NCBI RefSeq assembly: GCF_000467105.1
Contig: NZ_BATI01000017.1
Span: 62,001 to 126,000, forward strand
Direction: 5' to 3'
Length of the DNA stretch: 64,000 nucleotides
From: Aquipseudomonas alcaligenes NBRC 14159
Lineage (GTDB): Bacteria > Pseudomonadota > Gammaproteobacteria > Pseudomonadales > Pseudomonadaceae
In this document: piece by piece, positions 11,012-20,374 of the stretch
How positions within the stretch are numbered: position 1 is the stretch's first letter
How the letters are laid out: the number at the start of each line of letters is the position of its first letter
Made by a program: the position numbers and the translations under genes
The notes under the pieces: model-generated
What the model was told of the DNA's origin: nothing
Database searches by the model: none
What the model saw: the letters and a program-made list of their open reading frames with translations, nothing else

Positions 11012-12454
11012 ATGCTACGCAGACTCTCTCTGGCGCTCGCAGTAGCTGCTGCCACCACAGGAATGGCCTGGGCCGAAGAGGCCCCCCTGGCAAGCAAGAC
11101 CGATCTGGTCACCGTCTACAACGAAGCGGTGAAGAACAACGCCGACCTCGCCGCCGCACGTGCCAACTACGCGGCGATCAAGGAAGTGGTGCCGCAGGCC
11201 CGGGCCGGTCTGCTGCCGAATCTGTCGGCCGGCGCCGACAGCATGAATACCGATACCAAGGTGGACACCCGCAACGGTGACATCGACAGCTCGCGCAGCG
11301 GCCTGTCCTATCGCGCCAATCTGAGCCAGCCGCTGTTCCGTGCCGACCGCTGGTACCAGTTCCAGGCAGCCAAGGCCACCGATCAGCAGTACGCCCTGCA
11401 GCTCTCGGCCACCGAGCAGAACCTGATCCTGCAGAGCGCCGAAACCTACTTCGCCGTGCTGCGCGCCCAGGACACCCTGGCCTCGACCAAGGCCGAGGAA
11501 GCGGCATTCAAGCGCCAGCTGGACCAGGCCAACGAGCGTTTCGACGTGGGCCTGTCGGACAAGACCGATGTGCTCGAAGCCCAGGCCGGTTACGACACCG
11601 CCCGCGCCAACCGCATTCTCGCCGAGCGCGCCGTGGATGACGCGTTCCAGGCCCTGGTCACCCTGACCAACCGCGAGTACGCCTCCATCGAAGGCATTCT
11701 GCACAGCCTGCCGGTGCTGGAGCCGACGCCGAACGACGCCAAGGCCTGGGTCGACACTGCTGCCCAGCAGAACCTCAACCTGCAGGCCAGCAACTACGCG
11801 GTCAATGCGGCCGAGGAAACCCTGCGCCAGAACAAGGCCGGCCATGCGCCGACCCTGGACGCCGTGGCCCAGTACCAGAAGGGTGACAACGACAACCTCG
11901 GCTTCTCCAACACCGATGCCCTGTCGCCCTATGACGGTGACGCCGAGCAGACCAGTATCGGCCTGCAGCTGAACATCCCGATCTACAGCGGCGGCCTGAC
12001 CAGCTCGCAGGTGCGCGAGGCCTACCAGCGCCTGAACCAGAGCGAGCAGGAACGCGAGAGCCTGCGCCGCAAGGTGGTGGAGAACACCCGCAACCTGCAT
12101 CGCGCGGTGAACACCGACGTGGAAACCGTGCAGGCCCGTCGCCAGTCGATCATCTCCAACCAGAGCGCCCTGGAAGCCACCGAAATCGGCTATCAGGTCG
12201 GTACCCGCAACATCGTCGACGTGCTCGATGCCCAGCGTCAGCTGTACAGCTCGGTGCGCAACTACAACGATGCACGCTATGACTACATCCTCAACAACCT
12301 GCGTCTGAAGCAGGCTGCCGGTACCCTGGCGCCGAGCGATCTGGAAGCGCTGTCCAGTTTCCTCAAGCCGGACTACGACCCGGATCGTGATTTCCTGCCG
12401 CAGGACCTGGCCAAGGCCGCGGAAGCGCAGCTCAAGGGCAACTCGAACTTCTGA
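11012..12454 (+). CDS. tolC: TolC family outer-membrane channel
   Basis: A 480-residue protein with a signal peptide (cleaved after AWA, near residue 22). It has two repeats of the outer membrane efflux protein domain, long coiled helices, and the conserved [19 protein letters not shown] segment near residue 400. TolC proteins trimerise into an outer-membrane barrel and periplasmic tunnel used by type I secretion and RND pumps. This is the general TolC (OpmH-type in P. aeruginosa), adjacent to thiC as in that species, and distinct from the TtgC/OprM lipoprotein channel at 56635. Divergent from thiC over a 200-base region and followed by its own terminator. Confidence 0.92.
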   Translation: MLRRLSLALAVAAATTGMAWAEEAPLASKTDLVTVYNEAVKNNADLAAARANYAAIKEVVPQARAGLLPNLSAGADSMNTDTKVDTRNGDIDSSRSGLSYRANLSQPLFRADRWYQFQAAKATDQQYALQLSATEQNLILQSAETYFAVLRAQDTLASTKAEEAAFKRQLDQANERFDVGLSDKTDVLEAQAGYDTARANRILAERAVDDAFQALVTLTNREYASIEGILHSLPVLEPTPNDAKAWVDTAAQQNLNLQASNYAVNAAEETLRQNKAGHAPTLDAVAQYQKGDNDNLGFSNTDALSPYDGDAEQTSIGLQLNIPIYSGGLTSSQVREAYQRLNQSEQERESLRRKVVENTRNLHRAVNTDVETVQARRQSIISNQSALEATEIGYQVGTRNIVDVLDAQRQLYSSVRNYNDARYDYILNNLRLKQAAGTLAPSDLEALSSFLKPDYDPDRDFLPQDLAKAAEAQLKGNSNF

Positions 12455-12466
12455 GTCGCTCGCCAA

Positions 12467-12495
12467 GAAAACCCCGCACATGCGGGGTTTTTTTT
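12467..12495 (+). terminator. Rho-independent terminator of tolC
   Basis: Stem ACCCCGCA/TGCGGGGT with a two-base loop followed by eight T residues, 13 bases after the tolC stop. Confidence 0.92.
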
Positions 12496-12526
12496 ATGCT
12501 GGCAAATGGCCTATACCTTGCTTAGC

Positions 12527-12553
12527 TACAGCTTTGCCCAATACGGCCGATGC
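12527..12553 (+). promoter_or_regulatory. Possible FliA (sigma28) promoter for the chemoreceptor gene
   Basis: TACA, 15 bases, then GCCGATGC. The flagellar sigma factor consensus is TAAA-N15-GCCGATAA, so 9 of 12 positions agree. It lies 38 bases before the chemoreceptor start and just after the tolC terminator. Confidence 0.5.
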
Positions 12554-12590
12554 ACTGTCATCGGTTCGTCTGACCGGAAGGAGTTTCGTT

Positions 12591-14525
12591 GTGTCCGTCC
12601 TGTTTTCACTGCTGCGCAGCCGCCTGCTGCGCCCCGTCTTCATCGCTCTCGGCCTGGCCATGCTGGTCCAGGTCGGGCTTGCCGTCTGGCTGACGCGTGC
12701 TACCGTCGACGGTCTGGTCAACGACCTGACGCAGCGCCTCGGTGGCGAGAGCCAGCGTCTGGCTGCCGAGCTGGGTAGCGCCGAAAAGGAAATGAGCGCC
12801 GGCCTCGCCGCACTTTCCAGCAACACCCGTGAGCGCCTCTCCGGTGGCCTTACCGGCCAGCTCAAGGACGAGCAGGCGCAGCTGCGCAAGGTGCTGGAGG
12901 AGAATCTCAAGCAGTCCGGCAACTCCATGGCCCAGCTGCTGGCCGGTGTGGCGCCCAAGTCCATCTGGGACAACGATGCCCCGGCGCTGACCGCGCTGAC
13001 CCGCATCGTTCAGCGTGATCCGGCGGTGCTGTTCGCAGTGTTCTATGACGCCCAGGGCCAGCGCCTGACCCGCAACTTCAACCGCAGCAGCCCGCGGGTG
13101 CGTGAGCTGGTGGCGGCCGGGCAGGGTGACACGGCGCTGGCCAAGCTGGTCGATGCCGCTTCGCGCGACCCGAAGGTGCATATGGTCGAGGTCGACATCA
13201 ATCCGATGGGCGCTTCGATCGGCAAGGTGCAGCTGGGCATGTCGCTGGACGGTGTGGAGCAGGAGCTGGCCGCGCTGGATAGCCGTTTCGCCACCCTGGT
13301 CGGCAATGCCGGCGAATTGGTCGACAAAAGCCTGACTGGCGCGGCTCAGGAAAGCACGCAAGCCCTGCAGCAGCGCCTGAAAATGGCCGAGCAGGCCACC
13401 ACCGACATGGCGCGCAATGGCAGCGAGACCGTGCAGCAGGCGGCCGAAAGCCTGCGCTGGCGGATTGCCTCCGGCCTGCTGGTGGTCGGCCTGCTGACGC
13501 TTGCAGTGGTGGCCCTGGTGCTCGGCTGGCGGGTGCTCAGCCGTCTGCAGCTGCTGATCGCTGCCCTGCAGGATCTGGCGGCGGGTGAAGGTGATCTGAC
13601 GCGGCGAGTGCAGCTGGACAGCGACGATGAGGTCGGCGAGATGGCCGATGCGGTCAACCGCTTCATCGCCAAGCTGCAGCCGATCATTCGCGAGGCTGGT
13701 GAGGTGGCGCAGCGTACCGGCGAGGAGATTCGCAGCCTGGCCAAGCGCAGTGCGGCGGCGGAAGCAGCGGCCGGGCGGCAGCGCGACGAGGTGGCCGGCA
13801 GCCTGCAGGCCCTGGAGGAAATGGCGGCAGCGGCCCAGGCGGAAAGCCAGGCCATGCACGATGCCCAGCAGCGAGTCGCGGCCATCCGCCAGGCGGCGCA
13901 CGAGAATGCGGCGATCGCCGCCAAGGTCGGCAGCCTGATCGAGGCGCTGGTGGCCAGAGTCGACAGCGGCTCGGCGGTGATCGAGAAGCTGGCCAAGCAG
14001 AGCGAGCAGATCGAGGTGGTATTGACGGTGATCCAGTCGATTGCCGAGCAGACCAACCTACTGGCCCTGAACGCCGCCATCGAGGCGGCGCGGGCAGGGG
14101 AGAGCGGTCGCGGCTTCGCCGTGGTGGCCGACGAAGTGCGCGCCCTGGCCAGCAAGACCCAGCAGTCCACCGGCGACATCCAGGCTCACATCACCGCCCT
14201 GCAGCAGGGGGCGCGTGAGGCGGTGGCGGTGATCGGCCAGGCCGGTGGTCAGGCGGCCGAAGGGTTGCAGGCGCTGCGCGACAGTGCGCGCCTGCAGCAG
14301 TCGGTACAGGCGTCGGTGGACGAGGTGCATGGCGCCATCGATACCGCCACCCGCTCCGCTGCCCACCAGGCCGATGGCGCCTCGGCGGTGCGCGGTCGGG
14401 TCGAGGTGATTCACAGCGAGGCCCAGCGTGCGGCGCAGGCGGTCAGCGAGACGGCGGCCAGTGGTCGCGTGGTCGATGGCCTGGTCAGTCAGCTCAAGGC
14501 CAGCTTCGCCCAGTTCAAGGTCTGA
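12591..14525 (+). CDS. Methyl-accepting chemotaxis protein
   Basis: A 644-residue chemoreceptor. A first membrane helix (about residues 15-35) is followed by a periplasmic ligand domain of about 255 residues, a second helix (about 293-313), a HAMP domain, and the cytoplasmic signalling domain. The signalling domain's hairpin tip ([19 protein letters not shown]) begins near residue 486. The periplasmic part contains a short Cache/PAS-like stretch ([15 protein letters not shown]), so a small metabolite is a likely ligand. GTG at 12591 is chosen because AAGGAG (12578-12583) is 7 bases upstream and an earlier start would extend across the tolC terminator. The C-terminus (SFAQFKV) has no CheR-binding pentapeptide. 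A possible FliA promoter lies upstream. Confidence 0.93.
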   Translation: MSVLFSLLRSRLLRPVFIALGLAMLVQVGLAVWLTRATVDGLVNDLTQRLGGESQRLAAELGSAEKEMSAGLAALSSNTRERLSGGLTGQLKDEQAQLRKVLEENLKQSGNSMAQLLAGVAPKSIWDNDAPALTALTRIVQRDPAVLFAVFYDAQGQRLTRNFNRSSPRVRELVAAGQGDTALAKLVDAASRDPKVHMVEVDINPMGASIGKVQLGMSLDGVEQELAALDSRFATLVGNAGELVDKSLTGAAQESTQALQQRLKMAEQATTDMARNGSETVQQAAESLRWRIASGLLVVGLLTLAVVALVLGWRVLSRLQLLIAALQDLAAGEGDLTRRVQLDSDDEVGEMADAVNRFIAKLQPIIREAGEVAQRTGEEIRSLAKRSAAAEAAAGRQRDEVAGSLQALEEMAAAAQAESQAMHDAQQRVAAIRQAAHENAAIAAKVGSLIEALVARVDSGSAVIEKLAKQSEQIEVVLTVIQSIAEQTNLLALNAAIEAARAGESGRGFAVVADEVRALASKTQQSTGDIQAHITALQQGAREAVAVIGQAGGQAAEGLQALRDSARLQQSVQASVDEVHGAIDTATRSAAHQADGASAVRGRVEVIHSEAQRAAQAVSETAASGRVVDGLVSQLKASFAQFKV

Positions 14526-14535
14526 CAGCCGGATG

Positions 14536-14568
14536 CCCCGACCGCAGCTCTATGAGCTGCGGTCGGGG
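14536..14568. terminator. Perfect 15-bp hairpin after the chemoreceptor gene
   Basis: CCCCGACCGCAGCTC and its exact complement are separated by a TAT loop, 10 bases after the stop. There is no T tract, so it may be a transcript-end stabiliser or a non-canonical terminator. Confidence 0.5.
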
Positions 14569-14592
14569 GGGGCAAGGATTTCCGGAAGTCAG

Positions 14593-14622
14593 AAAAGACA
14601 AAACCGAGCCATTGGCTCGGTT
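14593..14622 (-). terminator. Terminator of tRNA-Leu copy 1
   Basis: On the minus strand the stem ACCGAGCC/GGCTCGGT is followed by TTTGTCTTTTCT, 14 bases after the tRNA 3' end. Confidence 0.85.
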
Positions 14623-14635
14623 CTGTTTTGAAGAG

Positions 14636-14722
14636 TGGTGCCCAGGAGAAGACTCGAACTTCCACGGTGTTGCCACCGCTAGGACCTGAACCTAGTGCGT
14701 CTACCAATTCCGCCACCTGGGC
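14636..14722 (-). tRNA. tRNA-Leu(CAG), copy 1
   Basis: An 87-base tRNA with encoded CCA. The acceptor stem GCCCAGG/CCTGGGC, the anticodon stem CTAGG/CCTAG around loop TTCAGGT (anticodon CAG), a long variable arm typical of tRNA-Leu, and the T loop TTCGAGT are all visible. It reads CUG, the dominant Leu codon in this DNA. Identical in sequence to copy 2. Confidence 0.97.
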
Positions 14723-14791
14723 ACATTGCGACGATTGCTCGCCGACTTTTTGCAGCATTCACCGTTTTTGACGGTACGGAAGCTGCTCCGT

Positions 14792-14823
14792 TAAAAGCGA
14801 AACCGAGCTATCAGCTCGGTTTC
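14792..14823 (-). terminator. Terminator of tRNA-Leu copy 2
   Basis: On the minus strand the 10-bp stem AAACCGAGCT/AGCTCGGTTT is followed by TCGCTTTTAA, 7 bases after the tRNA. It resembles the copy 1 terminator, consistent with tandem duplication of the whole unit. Confidence 0.75.
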
Positions 14824-14830
14824 TGAAGAG

Positions 14831-14917
14831 TGGTGCCCAGGAGAAGACTCGAACTTCCACGGTGTTGCCACCGCTAGGACCTGAACCTAGTGCGTCTACC
14901 AATTCCGCCACCTGGGC
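14831..14917 (-). tRNA. tRNA-Leu(CAG), copy 2
   Basis: The 87 bases are identical to copy 1, 195 bases away in the same orientation. It is the promoter-proximal copy, with a strong sigma70 promoter upstream at 14982-15010. Confidence 0.97.
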
Positions 14918-15351
14918 ACGGGAAACTATGATGAATCAGTCGTTTCCGTGTTACAACGTCTCAGCAACGTTGTGGCCGCGAACTATACGGATGCGGTTTT
15001 TGCTTGTAAACCCCTGACAGCAAAAAAATTATTGTGCTGCTTCCGGGGTGCTGGCGTTCGGTTCGCGGCGGCTTTCAGTCGCCCGCCAAGGGGATAGTCT
15101 CCTGGCCGTCTGCGCAAAAACTGGCCCGTTCCTATGGGTTGCGTGCACAATCGCACCATGCGTCGTTGCGGGACTTGCCAGCGGATCTACTGTTGCCTGC
15201 ATTCCGCGCCTAGCGGATCGCAGCCCGAGCGGGTGCCATTGGGCACCTTGGCGTGGCACGAGAGCGAAACGGGAGCAGACCCAACCGCCGTTTCGCGCTT
15301 CAATAGGCATATGGCAAGCCGTCTATATATGAGTAAAGGTGATTTCACTTA
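14918..15351. other. Intergenic region between tRNA-Leu and rnr
   Basis: 434 bases without a supported gene. It holds the tRNA promoter at its left end and an AT-richer segment (14990-15040). A small hairpin GGTGCC-ATTG-GGCACC lies at 15232-15247, and a TATATAT run at 15324-15330 may form part of the rnr promoter. Short open frames here have no ribosome site or recognisable product. Confidence 0.6.
14982..15010 (-). promoter_or_regulatory. Strong sigma70 promoter of the tRNA-Leu genes
   Basis: On the minus strand TTTACA and TATAGT are exactly 17 bases apart, followed by the GC-rich discriminator TCGCGGCC, which is typical of stringently controlled stable-RNA promoters. Confidence 0.85.
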
Positions 15352-17856
15352 ATGGCCGATTGGCAATCCCTCGATCCTGAGGCCGCCCGCGAGGCGGAAA
15401 AATACGACAACCCCATCCCCAGCCGTGAGCTGATTCTGCAGCACCTGTCCGAGCGTGGTTCGCCCGCCGCTCGCGAGGAGCTGGTGGCCGAGTTCGGCCT
15501 GACCACCGATGAGCAACTCGAGGCGCTGCGGCGCCGCCTGCGCGCCATGGAGCGCGACGGTCAGCTCATCTACACCCGCCGTGGCACCTACGCCCCGGTG
15601 GACAAGCTTGATCTGATCCGCGGCCGCATCAGCGGTCACCGTGACGGCTTCGGCTTCATGGTGCCGGACGACGGCAGCGACGACCTGTTCCTCAGCCCGG
15701 CGCAGATGCGCCTGGTGTTCGATGGCGACCGCGTGCTCGCCCGCGTTGCCGGTCTCGATCGCCGTGGTCGCCGCGAAGGTGCCATCGTCGAGGTCATCGA
15801 GCGTGCCCACGAGACCATCGTCGGGCGCTATTTCGAAGAGGCCGGTATCGGCTTCGTCGAGGCCGACAACCCGAAGATCCAGCAGGAAGTGCTGGTCACG
15901 CCGGGGCGCACCGGTGGTGCCCGGATCGGCCAGTTCGTCGCGATAAAGATCACCCACTGGCCGACCGCGCGGTTCCAGCCGCAGGGCGATATCGTCGAGG
16001 TGATCGGCAACTACATGGCGCCGGGCATGGAGATCGACGTTGCCCTGCGCAGCTATGACATCCCGCATGTCTGGCCCGAGGCCGTGGTCAAGGAAGCGCG
16101 CAAGCTCAAGCCCGAGGTGGAGGAGAAGGACAAGGAGCACCGGGTCGACCTGCGCCACCTGCCGTTCGTCACCATCGATGGCGAGGACGCCCGCGACTTC
16201 GACGACGCCGTCTATTGCGAGAAGAACAGCGGTCGCTGGAAGCTGTTTTCCGGTGGCTGGAAGCTCTATGTCGCCATCGCCGACGTGTCTCACTACGTCA
16301 AGGTCGGCTCGGCGCTGGACGAAGAGGCGCAGAAGCGCGGCAACTCGGTGTACTTCCCCGAGCGCGTGGTGCCGATGCTGCCGGAAGAGCTGTCCAACGG
16401 CCTGTGCTCGCTGAACCCGCATGTCGATCGCCTGGCCATGGTCTGCGAAATGAACATGTCCAAGTCCGGCGAGCTGCTCGACTACCAGTTCTACGAGGCG
16501 GTGATCCACTCCCATGCGCGCCTGACCTACAACAAGGTCAGCTACATGCTGGAGCAGCCCAAGAGCAGCGAGGGCAAGGCCCTGCGCGAGGAGTATCAGG
16601 AAGTCCTGCCGCACCTCAAGCAGCTCTATGCGCTGTACCAGGCCCTGCTGGCGGCTCGTCACGAGCGTGGCGCCATCGACTTCGAAACCCAGGAGACGCG
16701 TATCGTCTTCGGCGCCGGGCGCAAGATCGCCGAGATCCGCCCGACCCAGCGCAACGATGCGCACAAGCTGATCGAGGAGTGCATGCTGGCCGCCAACGTG
16801 GCGACTGCGCGCTTCATGCTCGATCACCAGATGCCGTCGCTGTATCGCGTGCACGACGGCCCGCCGGCCGAGCGGGTGGAGAAGCTCAAGGCCTTCCTCG
16901 GTGAGCTGGGCCTGGCGCTGCACAAGGGCAAGCTGGGGCCGGTGCCGAAGGACTACCAGAAGCTGCTGGCCAGCATCCAGGGGCGTCCGGACTTCCACCT
17001 GATCCAGACCGTGATGCTGCGCTCGCTGAGCCAGGCGGTGTACAGCGCCGAGAACAACGGCCACTTCGGCCTGAACTACGAGGCCTACACCCACTTCACC
17101 TCGCCGATTCGGCGTTATCCGGACCTGCTGGTGCATCGTGCCATCCGTAGCGTGATTCGCTCCAAGCGCGAGACCAAGCATGTGCAGCGTGCTGGAGCGG
17201 CGAGCATGCCCAAGGCGCGTATCTATCCCTACGACGAAGCGGCGCTGGAAAAGCTCGGCGAGCAATGCTCGATGACCGAGCGGCGTGCCGACGAGGCCAC
17301 GCGTGACGTGGTGAACTGGCTCAAGTGCGAGTTCATGCAGGATCGGGTTGGCGAGATCTTCGAGGGTGTGATTACCGCGGCGACTGGCTTCGGCATCTTC
17401 GTTGAGCTGAAGGACATTTATGTCGAGGGCCTGGTGCATGTCACCGCGCTGCCGGCCGACTACTACCACTTCGATCCGGTCCATCATCGCCTGGCTGGCG
17501 AGCGCAGCGGGCGCAGTTTCCGTCTGGGCGACAGCGTGGCGGTGAAGGTCATGCGCGTCGATCTCGACGAGCGCAAGATCGAGTTCGAGCTGAGCGAAGG
17601 CAAGACCGATCAGGCTTCTGCGGGGCGTGGCCGTGGCGGTGACAGTCGCAAGAAGTCGCCGGCCAAGTCCGTCGGGACGGGCAATACCGATGTGCAGAAG
17701 AGCCGTGATGTGAAGAAGGCTCTGCTCGACGGGGCCAAGAAGGGCGGTGGCAAGGCGCCGGCAGGCAAGAAGCCTTCCGCGCACCGCAAGGGCGCGCCCA
17801 AGTCCGGCGCGGCGCCGGCGGGCGGCAAGCCGAGCGGGCGTAAGGCCAAGCGATGA
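15352..17856 (+). CDS. rnr: Ribonuclease R
   Basis: An 834-residue 3'-5' exoribonuclease that degrades structured RNA. The order of domains is an N-terminal helix-turn-helix (about 20-90), cold-shock/OB domains, the RNB catalytic domain with the acidic motif DGEDARDFDDAV near residue 278, an S1 domain (about 660-750), and a Lys/Ala/Gly-rich basic tail from about residue 755. The start MADWQSLDPEA matches the Pseudomonas family start. The ribosome site is weak (AAAGGTG, about 10 bases upstream). The stop overlaps rlmB by 4 bases. In Pseudomonas these genes precede the rpsF operon in the same order. Confidence 0.97.
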   Translation: MADWQSLDPEAAREAEKYDNPIPSRELILQHLSERGSPAAREELVAEFGLTTDEQLEALRRRLRAMERDGQLIYTRRGTYAPVDKLDLIRGRISGHRDGFGFMVPDDGSDDLFLSPAQMRLVFDGDRVLARVAGLDRRGRREGAIVEVIERAHETIVGRYFEEAGIGFVEADNPKIQQEVLVTPGRTGGARIGQFVAIKITHWPTARFQPQGDIVEVIGNYMAPGMEIDVALRSYDIPHVWPEAVVKEARKLKPEVEEKDKEHRVDLRHLPFVTIDGEDARDFDDAVYCEKNSGRWKLFSGGWKLYVAIADVSHYVKVGSALDEEAQKRGNSVYFPERVVPMLPEELSNGLCSLNPHVDRLAMVCEMNMSKSGELLDYQFYEAVIHSHARLTYNKVSYMLEQPKSSEGKALREEYQEVLPHLKQLYALYQALLAARHERGAIDFETQETRIVFGAGRKIAEIRPTQRNDAHKLIEECMLAANVATARFMLDHQMPSLYRVHDGPPAERVEKLKAFLGELGLALHKGKLGPVPKDYQKLLASIQGRPDFHLIQTVMLRSLSQAVYSAENNGHFGLNYEAYTHFTSPIRRYPDLLVHRAIRSVIRSKRETKHVQRAGAASMPKARIYPYDEAALEKLGEQCSMTERRADEATRDVVNWLKCEFMQDRVGEIFEGVITAATGFGIFVELKDIYVEGLVHVTALPADYYHFDPVHHRLAGERSGRSFRLGDSVAVKVMRVDLDERKIEFELSEGKTDQASAGRGRGGDSRKKSPAKSVGTGNTDVQKSRDVKKALLDGAKKGGGKAPAGKKPSAHRKGAPKSGAAPAGGKPSGRKAKR

Positions 17857-18605
17857 GTCAGCTGGAGAAGGTCTACGGCGTGCACGCCGTCGAGGCGCTG
17901 CTGCGTCATCATCCCAAGCGGGTCAAGCAGCTGTGGCTGGCCGAAAGCCGGCAGGCTCCGCGGGTGCAGGCGTTGCTCGAGCTGGCTGCGCAGAACCGCG
18001 TCGCGGTCGGCCACAAGGAGCGCCAGGAGCTGGACGAGTGGGCCGAGGGCGTGCACCAGGGCGTGGTCGCCGAGGTCAGCCCCAGCCAGGTATGGGGCGA
18101 AAACATGCTCGACGAGCTGCTCGAGCGCAGCGAGGGGCCGGCGCTGTTGCTGGTGCTGGACGGTGTGACCGACCCGCATAACCTTGGCGCCTGCCTGCGC
18201 ACCGCCGACGCCGCTGGCGCCCAGGCGGTGATCGTGCCCAAGGACAAGTCGGCCACCCTCAACGCCACCGTGCGCAAGGTGGCCTGCGGCGCCGCCGAGG
18301 TGATTCCGCTGGTGGCGGTGACCAACCTGGCGCGCACCCTGGAAAAGCTGCAGAAGAAGGGCCTGTGGGTTGTCGGCACCGCCGGCGAGGTCGACCAGGA
18401 GCTGTATCAGCTGGATATGACCGGCCCCACGGTGCTGGTCATGGGGGCCGAGGGCAAGGGCATGCGCCGCCTGACCCGCGAGCACTGCGATTACCTGGTG
18501 AAGCTGCCCATGGGCGGCAGCGTCAGCAGTCTCAACGTCTCGGTCGCCACTGGCGTCTGCCTGTTCGAGGCGGTGCGCCAGCGCCGTGCGGCGGGCAAGG
18601 CCTGA
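17853..18605 (+). CDS. rlmB: 23S rRNA (guanosine-2'-O)-methyltransferase RlmB
   Basis: A 250-residue SPOUT methyltransferase that modifies G2251 of 23S rRNA. The N-terminal substrate-binding domain (1-80) is followed by the knotted SAM-binding domain with DPHNLGACLRTADAAGA, VMGAEGKGMR and the C-terminal GSVSSLNVSVATG. Its ATG overlaps the rnr stop (ATGA), so translation is coupled. Confidence 0.97.
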   Translation: MSQLEKVYGVHAVEALLRHHPKRVKQLWLAESRQAPRVQALLELAAQNRVAVGHKERQELDEWAEGVHQGVVAEVSPSQVWGENMLDELLERSEGPALLLVLDGVTDPHNLGACLRTADAAGAQAVIVPKDKSATLNATVRKVACGAAEVIPLVAVTNLARTLEKLQKKGLWVVGTAGEVDQELYQLDMTGPTVLVMGAEGKGMRRLTREHCDYLVKLPMGGSVSSLNVSVATGVCLFEAVRQRRAAGKA

Positions 18606-18626
18606 TCAAATAATCGCCAATTCGCC

Positions 18627-18655
18627 TTGCGTGCGGCCAGGGGCTTCTCTATGAT
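18627..18655 (+). promoter_or_regulatory. Promoter of the rpsF operon
   Basis: TTGCGT and TATGAT are separated by exactly 17 bases, 22 bases after rlmB. About 115 bases of leader follow before rpsF. Confidence 0.7.
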
Positions 18656-18728
18656 GTCGCCCCTTGCCGTGACGGCAGGCGTATTCGCGCCTTCGCTTCG
18701 GCAAGCTCAAACGAGTCATTCACTCCTT

Positions 18729-18753
18729 GCCTGACCACTTTCCGTTGGCAGGC
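18729..18753 (+). promoter_or_regulatory. Candidate S6:S18-binding leader hairpin
   Basis: GCCTG-A-CCA pairs with TGG-CAGGC around the loop CTTTCCGT. It has one bulged base and a CCG in the loop, 21 bases before rpsF. Leaders of rpsF operons in many bacteria carry a CCG-containing hairpin bound by the S6:S18 complex for autoregulation. The match is by shape and position only. Confidence 0.35.
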
Positions 18754-18774
18754 TGCAACCCGTAAGGAGCATTC

Positions 18775-19188
18775 ATGCGTCATTACGAAATCATCTTCCT
18801 GGTTCACCCGGACCAGAGCGAGCAAGTCGGCGGCATGGTCGAGCGTTACACCAAGCTGATCGAAGAAGACGGCGGCAAAGTACACCGCCTGGAAGACTGG
18901 GGTCGTCGCCAGCTGGCCTACGCCATCAACAACGTTCACAAGGCTCACTACGTGATGCTGAACGTTGAGTGCAGCGGCAAAGCCCTGGCCGAGCTGGAAG
19001 ACAACTTCCGCTACAACGACGCCGTGATCCGTAACCTGGTCATCCGTCGCGACGAAGCCGTTACCGGCCAGTCCGAGATGCTCAAGGCCGAAGAAAACCG
19101 CAGCGAGCGCCGCGAGCGCCGTGAGCGCGTTGAAACCGAATCCGCCGAAGGCGAAGACGGTGACAACAGCGACAACGCTGACGAGTAA
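18775..19188 (+). CDS. rpsF: 30S ribosomal protein S6
   Basis: A 137-residue S6 with the family start [18 protein letters not shown] and the [12 protein letters not shown] segment. It has an acidic, Glu/Asp/Ser-rich tail (from about residue 105), as in other gammaproteobacteria. S6 pairs with S18 on the 30S platform. AAGGAG lies 7 bases before the ATG, and it is the first gene of the rpsF-rpsR-DUF2232-rplI operon. Confidence 0.98.
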   Translation: MRHYEIIFLVHPDQSEQVGGMVERYTKLIEEDGGKVHRLEDWGRRQLAYAINNVHKAHYVMLNVECSGKALAELEDNFRYNDAVIRNLVIRRDEAVTGQSEMLKAEENRSERRERRERVETESAEGEDGDNSDNADE

Positions 19189-19216
19189 TCCACGGATCTA
19201 TTGAGGAGCCACATTC

Positions 19217-19447
19217 ATGGCACGTTTCTTCCGTCGTCGTAAATTCTGCCGTTTCACCGCTGAAGGCGTGAAAGAGATCGACTTCAAGGATCTCAACACC
19301 CTGAAGGCCTACATCTCCGAAACCGGCAAGATCGTTCCGAGCCGTATCACCGGTACCAAGGCCAAGTACCAGCGTCAGCTGGCCGTCGCCATCAAGCGCG
19401 CCCGCTACCTGGCCCTGCTGCCCTACACCGACAGCCACGGCCGTTGA
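19217..19447 (+). CDS. rpsR: 30S ribosomal protein S18
   Basis: A 76-residue S18 beginning [13 protein letters not shown], with the [13 protein letters not shown] and ARYLALLPY segments of the family. It lies 28 bases after rpsF and has a GAGGAG ribosome site. It binds S6 and 16S rRNA in the platform. Confidence 0.98.
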   Translation: MARFFRRRKFCRFTAEGVKEIDFKDLNTLKAYISETGKIVPSRITGTKAKYQRQLAVAIKRARYLALLPYTDSHGR

Positions 19448-19483
19448 TAGCGGATTGTCGATAAGCGTTAAGAGATAGATCGC

Positions 19484-20353
19484 ATGCGTGCCTTTGCCGA
19501 GTTTGTGATGCGCGGCCGCATGCAGGCCACCCTTGGGGTGGTCGGTTCGGCGGCGTTTCCGCTGCTGTGCTGGTTAAGTGCCGCAGGGGGCAGCCTGGTG
19601 CTGCTCCGGCGTGGGCTGGCAGATGCTTCGGGCATCCTTTTCTGGGCATCGTTGCCCGCCTTGCTCTGGTGGTATCTCGGTAACTCGAGTGTCTTCCTGA
19701 TCATGGCCGGTACGGTGGTTCTGGCGCAGGTTCTGCGCTCGACCGCGTCCTGGACTCGGGTGCTGTTGTCCAGTGTGTTGCTGGGTGCGGTGTTCGTCTT
19801 GGTACTGAGCACGGTGTCCGGAGAGTTCATCGAACCGTTGGCCGAGCGTATCCGGTCATCGTTGCCGCAGTTGTTGGGCAACGCATCGGCCGAGGAACTC
19901 GCTGCGGTGCAGGAGTCGCTGATACCGGCTCTGACAGGGGCGATGGCCTCCTCGTTGCAGGTGACCTCCCTGCTCTGTCTGGCACTCGCACGCTACTGGC
20001 AGGCGGCGCTGTACAACCCCGGAGGCTTCGGACAGGAGTTCCGGGCCATACGTCTGTCGCCAGTGGCGAGTGTGGCGCTGTTGCTCGGGATGCTGTTCGC
20101 TCCGAGCCTTGGCCCGCAGGCTGCGATGCTGGCGACCGTGTTCACGGTGCCGCTGCTGTTCGCAGGTGTGGCGCTCGGGCATGGGCTGATTGCCATGAAG
20201 CGGTTGTCCAGCTTCTGGGTGTTCGGCCTGTACGTGGCGGTGCTGCTGCTGGGGAACTTGATCTGTTTGTTGGCGGTTATCGACGGGCTGTTTGATTTTC
20301 GTGGTCGCCTGGCGCGCAAAAATGGCGCCGGCCCCGCGAACGGTGAAGGTTAA
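19484..20353 (+). CDS. DUF2232 family membrane protein
   Basis: A 289-residue integral membrane protein with about seven hydrophobic segments, the last at about residues 245-270, then a basic tail. Proteins of the DUF2232 (YybS) type sit between rpsR and rplI in many bacteria, and this one has the same position. The function is unknown. The ribosome site before ATG 19484 is weak. Its codon use contains more GTG/TTG/CTG alternation and less G+C bias than its ribosomal neighbours, in line with lower expression. Confidence 0.72.
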   Translation: MRAFAEFVMRGRMQATLGVVGSAAFPLLCWLSAAGGSLVLLRRGLADASGILFWASLPALLWWYLGNSSVFLIMAGTVVLAQVLRSTASWTRVLLSSVLLGAVFVLVLSTVSGEFIEPLAERIRSSLPQLLGNASAEELAAVQESLIPALTGAMASSLQVTSLLCLALARYWQAALYNPGGFGQEFRAIRLSPVASVALLLGMLFAPSLGPQAAMLATVFTVPLLFAGVALGHGLIAMKRLSSFWVFGLYVAVLLLGNLICLLAVIDGLFDFRGRLARKNGAGPANGEG

Positions 20354-20374
20354 AAGTTAAGAGGTAAGACCCAA

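Noticed and set aside
14636-14917. Repeated tRNA-Leu considered as an integration site for a genomic island
   Set aside because: No integrase or partial tRNA copy is present, and the duplicated unit includes terminators, which points to simple tandem duplication.
15134-15352. Small Cys-rich open frame before rnr
   Set aside because: No ribosome site, no family resemblance, and it runs into the rnr start; Cys residues alone are not enough.
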